64,000 nt of DNA from Egbenema bharatensis (lineage in GTDB: Bacteria; Cyanobacteriota; Cyanobacteriia; Elainellales; Elainellaceae), in contig NZ_CP182236.1 in the NCBI RefSeq assembly GCF_048077055.1, positions 2,356,001 to 2,420,000 of the forward strand, written 5' to 3'. Positions within the stretch are counted from its first letter, which is position 1. Each line of letters opens with the position of its first letter. The translations under genes and the position numbers were made by a program. Shown here in pieces: positions 56,727-64,000 of this stretch. The notes beneath the pieces are model-generated. The model ran no database searches. It had not been told where the DNA came from and was given only the letters and a program-made list of their open reading frames with translations.

Positions 56727-58637
56727 CTATTGAATCATCACCCCAATTCCGTTATGTACCTGGGCTGCGGTGCTGGGAATCCGATCGAGTAATTGTCCAC
56801 CCAGATAAAGGGCGGTGGAACTCCCCCCATCCAGATTCAGGGCATGAACGGCTCCCAATTGCTTGGCCAGTTGAGCGGTTTCAGTGAGCGTTGGCCCTCG
56901 TCCACCCGCACGATGATGAACCGTCATCAGCATCAGAGTTCCCTGAGATGTGGTGGCGATCACGCTGCGAGAGGCAAATTGCTGGTTAAAGGCTTCACCA
57001 AACTGTTCTCCCAGTGCATCCAGGACGATTTGTTGATTGTGAAGCAGCAAGGGGCCTGCCCCTAAAACATGGGGAAACTGATTGAATTCAGACGGAGTAG
57101 CAGCCGTTTCCAGCCGGATGGAGCTGCCCGTCGGCAGGGCATTCACCGCAGCAGGATCATCCCGGATCACCAGTAAATAACCGTCTGCTGGGATGGGATA
57201 AGCACCATGCCCCGCCCCCTGGGTTCGTTGATGGAGCACGACTTGATCGTTGCGAACCGTAACAATTTGCTCATGGTTCAAAATCGGCGTATAGGTTCTT
57301 CCCCACTCCTGCGTGTGGCGATAAATTCCCTTACCGACATAGCCACTATTGAGATGGACGACCGGCAGGTTTGCCCCACGATTCGTCACCAGAGTTTCCT
57401 GAAGTGTCAGTCGATCAATGGCGACTTCGCCCTGATCATTCCAGCCGATCGCGCCCCGATTCAAAATGGGGCCAGAAAACCAGCGGGAATTGTAGCGAAT
57501 CGCACCCAGGGGAAGCTGATTGTTGCGGTTAAAAAAGCCACCATTGATCGCAGCAATGGCATGGTACTGTTGCGCAGTGGTTGCCAGGGGAGCCGTACCC
57601 ACCACCGTTTCCGCATTGCTGACCATTGGCTTTAAGCGAACCCCCGACTGCCGTGGATCAACCTCCAGCAGCACCACGGGGAAGCGGGCACTCCCCAAAC
57701 TCACCCACTGCTGCCGCCAGCGGACTCCTGGGGCCCATAAAATATTGCGCTCCACCAACGAGTCCGGACGCAGATCGATCAGCAGGCGATGAGGGTTGGC
57801 AACTGACCAGACGCGCGGTCGGATATCTTGAGACACCTTGAGGCGGAGAACGGTCTGGTTGCCCTTCGGAGCCAGAATGAGGGACTGAAGCTGGCGGGTC
57901 GTGCGCGTTCTGAAAGCCTGGGATAACTCAGGGCTGATCTGAGCATCCAGCGTAACCATCAGTTCTCCTGCCTGTTCGCTCACCTGCCAGGGAGCCGTCT
58001 GATCCAGCTCCACCACCAGCCGATCGCCCCAGTCAAGCTGCTCTTGGCGAATTCCATTGACTCTGGCGGTAGGGGTTGCGATCGTTAAAGTATTGCCATT
58101 GACGGAGACTTGCCACTCGAAGCGTTGAGCCAGTTCCGTGATATCCAGGTAGCGATAATTTCCGGTTTGCCAGGCGGAAAGGGCGATCGGCTGAGATGGA
58201 GCATCAGAAAACCAGGCGATCGGCTGACTTGCAGCATTTTCTGTGCTGAGCAAATCAATCCCCATCTTCCAGATCAGCCCAGCATCCACCACGCCAATCT
58301 GCCCCGTTTGGAGGCGGCTCCAGGCAACAGGATAGGATTGACCATTTAGAACCACCTGGGAACCTTGCTGGTTTGGGACTGCGGCGGATAGCAAGGGAGC
58401 TGTACGGAAAGCCCGACCCAAAGCGGCGACAATCCGAAACAACGGCGGTTGGGCGGTCTGAGCTTGAACGGAATGGGCCAGTCCGGGTTGCCAATTCAGC
58501 GATAAACACAGGAGCACCAGCATCAGCAAGTACGGCAACAGAATGCTGGAACGCCGTCTCGCAGGTCTATAGGGAACATAAGGGGTTCTACGATGATAGC
58601 GGTGCGAGCGGTGACGATACGATCGAGTCTTAACCAC
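56727..58637 (-). CDS. Secreted phosphodiester glycosidase (NAGPA/DUF2233) domain protein
   Basis: A 636-residue protein starting at a GTG (58637) with GGAG upstream. A very basic N-terminus (VKTRSYRHRSHRYHRRTPYV) leads to a membrane or signal segment (LLPYLLMLVLLCLSLNW). A beta-rich middle domain of AMIN or copper-amine-oxidase-N type (GNYRYLDITELAQRFEWQVS, then RLVVELDQTAPWQVS) precedes a C-terminal NAGPA domain (HAIAAINGGFFNRNNQLPLG, FPHVLGAGPLLLHNQQIVLD, GAVHALNLDGGSSTALYLGG). The NGGFF and NLDGGSS motifs mark the hydrolase active site. It likely acts on cell-envelope glycans outside the inner membrane. Substrate is unknown. Confidence 0.88.
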   Translation of the reverse strand: MVKTRSYRHRSHRYHRRTPYVPYRPARRRSSILLPYLLMLVLLCLSLNWQPGLAHSVQAQTAQPPLFRIVAALGRAFRTAPLLSAAVPNQQGSQVVLNGQSYPVAWSRLQTGQIGVVDAGLIWKMGIDLLSTENAASQPIAWFSDAPSQPIALSAWQTGNYRYLDITELAQRFEWQVSVNGNTLTIATPTARVNGIRQEQLDWGDRLVVELDQTAPWQVSEQAGELMVTLDAQISPELSQAFRTRTTRQLQSLILAPKGNQTVLRLKVSQDIRPRVWSVANPHRLLIDLRPDSLVERNILWAPGVRWRQQWVSLGSARFPVVLLEVDPRQSGVRLKPMVSNAETVVGTAPLATTAQQYHAIAAINGGFFNRNNQLPLGAIRYNSRWFSGPILNRGAIGWNDQGEVAIDRLTLQETLVTNRGANLPVVHLNSGYVGKGIYRHTQEWGRTYTPILNHEQIVTVRNDQVVLHQRTQGAGHGAYPIPADGYLLVIRDDPAAVNALPTGSSIRLETAATPSEFNQFPHVLGAGPLLLHNQQIVLDALGEQFGEAFNQQFASRSVIATTSQGTLMLMTVHHRAGGRGPTLTETAQLAKQLGAVHALNLDGGSSTALYLGGQLLDRIPSTAAQVHNGIGVMIQ

Positions 58638-59605
58638 AGTACTCCAGGATACGTCTGAACAAGCCTACAAGCCTGTTTTCCAGCATTCCCCACCCCAACC
58701 AAATCAACCGTCAATTGTTCACAAAATGTTGTTATTCTGTTAATTGCGTAATCTCTGGTTAGGATTGCGTAATCAAGAACTTACAGGAATTCCTGGAGTT
58801 TTGCCAATCGCCCCTGGCTTGTCCGTTTCAAACCAGTCCTGACAAAATGGTTGCCCTAGCTACCCAAGAAGTGTGAATTTAGCTTCATAATTGTATGGGT
58901 ATAGAAATAATAAATTTGTAGAATTGATGTGAATCGATGAGCAAAACACGCCAGGAATGGTGTAATCGACTACCGATCGCGCCACTACTCAAGCATTGTC
59001 GTAAGGATCATGTCAGCACAAGGGCCATGTCAGCCTGGACGTAGTTTGGAGTAGGAGCAATCAGGCGCACCTCATAGAAGAGGCTGGAGCGATCGTTGAG
59101 TCGGTTGGTCAAGATCAGCAAGATCAGGCGGTTTGTCAAGATCAAGGAAAAAGCCTTTACTGCCAAACCCTTGAGGGATTGCCAAGCCCAGTCAGTTTCT
59201 ATAAAATTCTCACTCTATCCTGCTTCAAGCCATCATCCTTATTCGCTCTTATTTGCTCACCGTTGAAATGCTGCTCTGCAAACTGCCGAGAGCCTTGTGT
59301 AGAGGGGTTGAAGCCTGGAATGATAGAGAACCGCTGTTGAGAGGACAAAATGTATTTTTTAATACAACTCGCCCAGTAGGATTTGGAGAGGTTAGGGGCA
59401 AAGATGAGAGAAGTGGAGAGGGGAGAGGGGATGAAAGCAGGCGGGTTTGCAAGGGGCAGGTTGAAAGGGACAAAGCTGAAAGAGGCTGTGAGCTAGAGAC
59501 TGTAAACCAGGGCAAATTTTCCTGAACTGGAATCTTGGGGAATAGAAGCAAATCTTTTTTTGAGTTGAATTTGAGTTGAATTTACTGCATGGGAGTCGTG
59601 GAAGC
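58638..59605. other. Long leader region upstream of the glutamate synthase gene
   Basis: Nearly 1 kb without a recognisable gene. It includes three TCAAGATCA-like direct repeats (59109-59145), a strongly purine-rich tract (59380-59470), and the promoter of the plus-strand glutamate synthase gene. I searched for a GTA-N8-TAC NtcA site and found only GTAATCGACTAC (58961-58972), with six bases between, so no site is claimed. Confidence 0.4.

Positions 59606-64000
<4,395 letters not shown>

Noticed and set aside
58961..58972. NtcA site upstream of the glutamate synthase gene
   Set aside because: GTA and TAC are separated by six bases, not eight, so it does not fit the NtcA consensus.

Overview
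The window is cyanobacterial. It encodes photosystem I subunits PsaM and PsaL, a plant-type (ferredoxin-dependent) glutamate synthase, a CYP120-like P450, an SLH-domain outer-envelope protein and AMIN-domain TonB receptors, and the HIP1-type octamer GCGATCGC and its core CGATCG are very frequent. Many Uma2-family genes and several dispersed palindromic and heptameric repeats point to a filamentous, repeat-rich lineage of the Leptolyngbya/Oscillatoria kind; this assignment is inference.

Layout. (1) 0.3-18.5 kb: two paralogous ferric-siderophore modules, each AraC regulator > AMIN-TonB receptor > FecB-like lipoprotein > predicted Fe-S/thioredoxin-like protein (DUF1636 in A, sucrase/ferredoxin-like in B). 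They are separated by about 7 kb of accessory DNA: Uma2 genes and a relic, plus a compact wHTH / P-loop ATPase / PD-(D/E)XK nuclease cassette at 6.7-10.9 kb, which is the best candidate here for an undescribed (defence-like) system. (2) 18.6-29.2 kb: a deleted Uma2 relic, P450 + HAD pair, Sua5/YrdC, SLH protein, UbiX, RNase R, PhoU, PsaM and a small FtsL-like membrane protein. (3) 29.3-39.0 kb: a DppB-type permease and a solute-binding protein, two SDRs, an SRPBCC protein, PsaL, a small orphan gene and two related membrane proteins. (4) 39.0-53.6 kb: a minus-strand glycan cluster with eight glycosyltransferase genes, including a GT9-GT9 fusion and a GT4-GmhA fusion, together with HldE and GmhB. 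The three heptose enzymes suffice on paper for ADP-D-glycero-beta-D-manno-heptose; no HldD epimerase is present. A CdaR/PucR-type regulator lies just upstream. (5) 55.4-64 kb: a penicillin-acylase relic, a mannose-6-phosphate-isomerase-type cupin, a secreted NAGPA-domain protein and the glutamate synthase gene, which runs off the right edge.

Six otherwise well-conserved genes (FecB-like A, AraC B, phoU, dppB-like, hldE, gltB) are each broken by a single-base indel, mostly in short G/C runs. Because phoU and gltB are among them, most of these are probably sequence errors, and I annotate each as one gene. All start and function calls come from reading the sequence; no database search was run.
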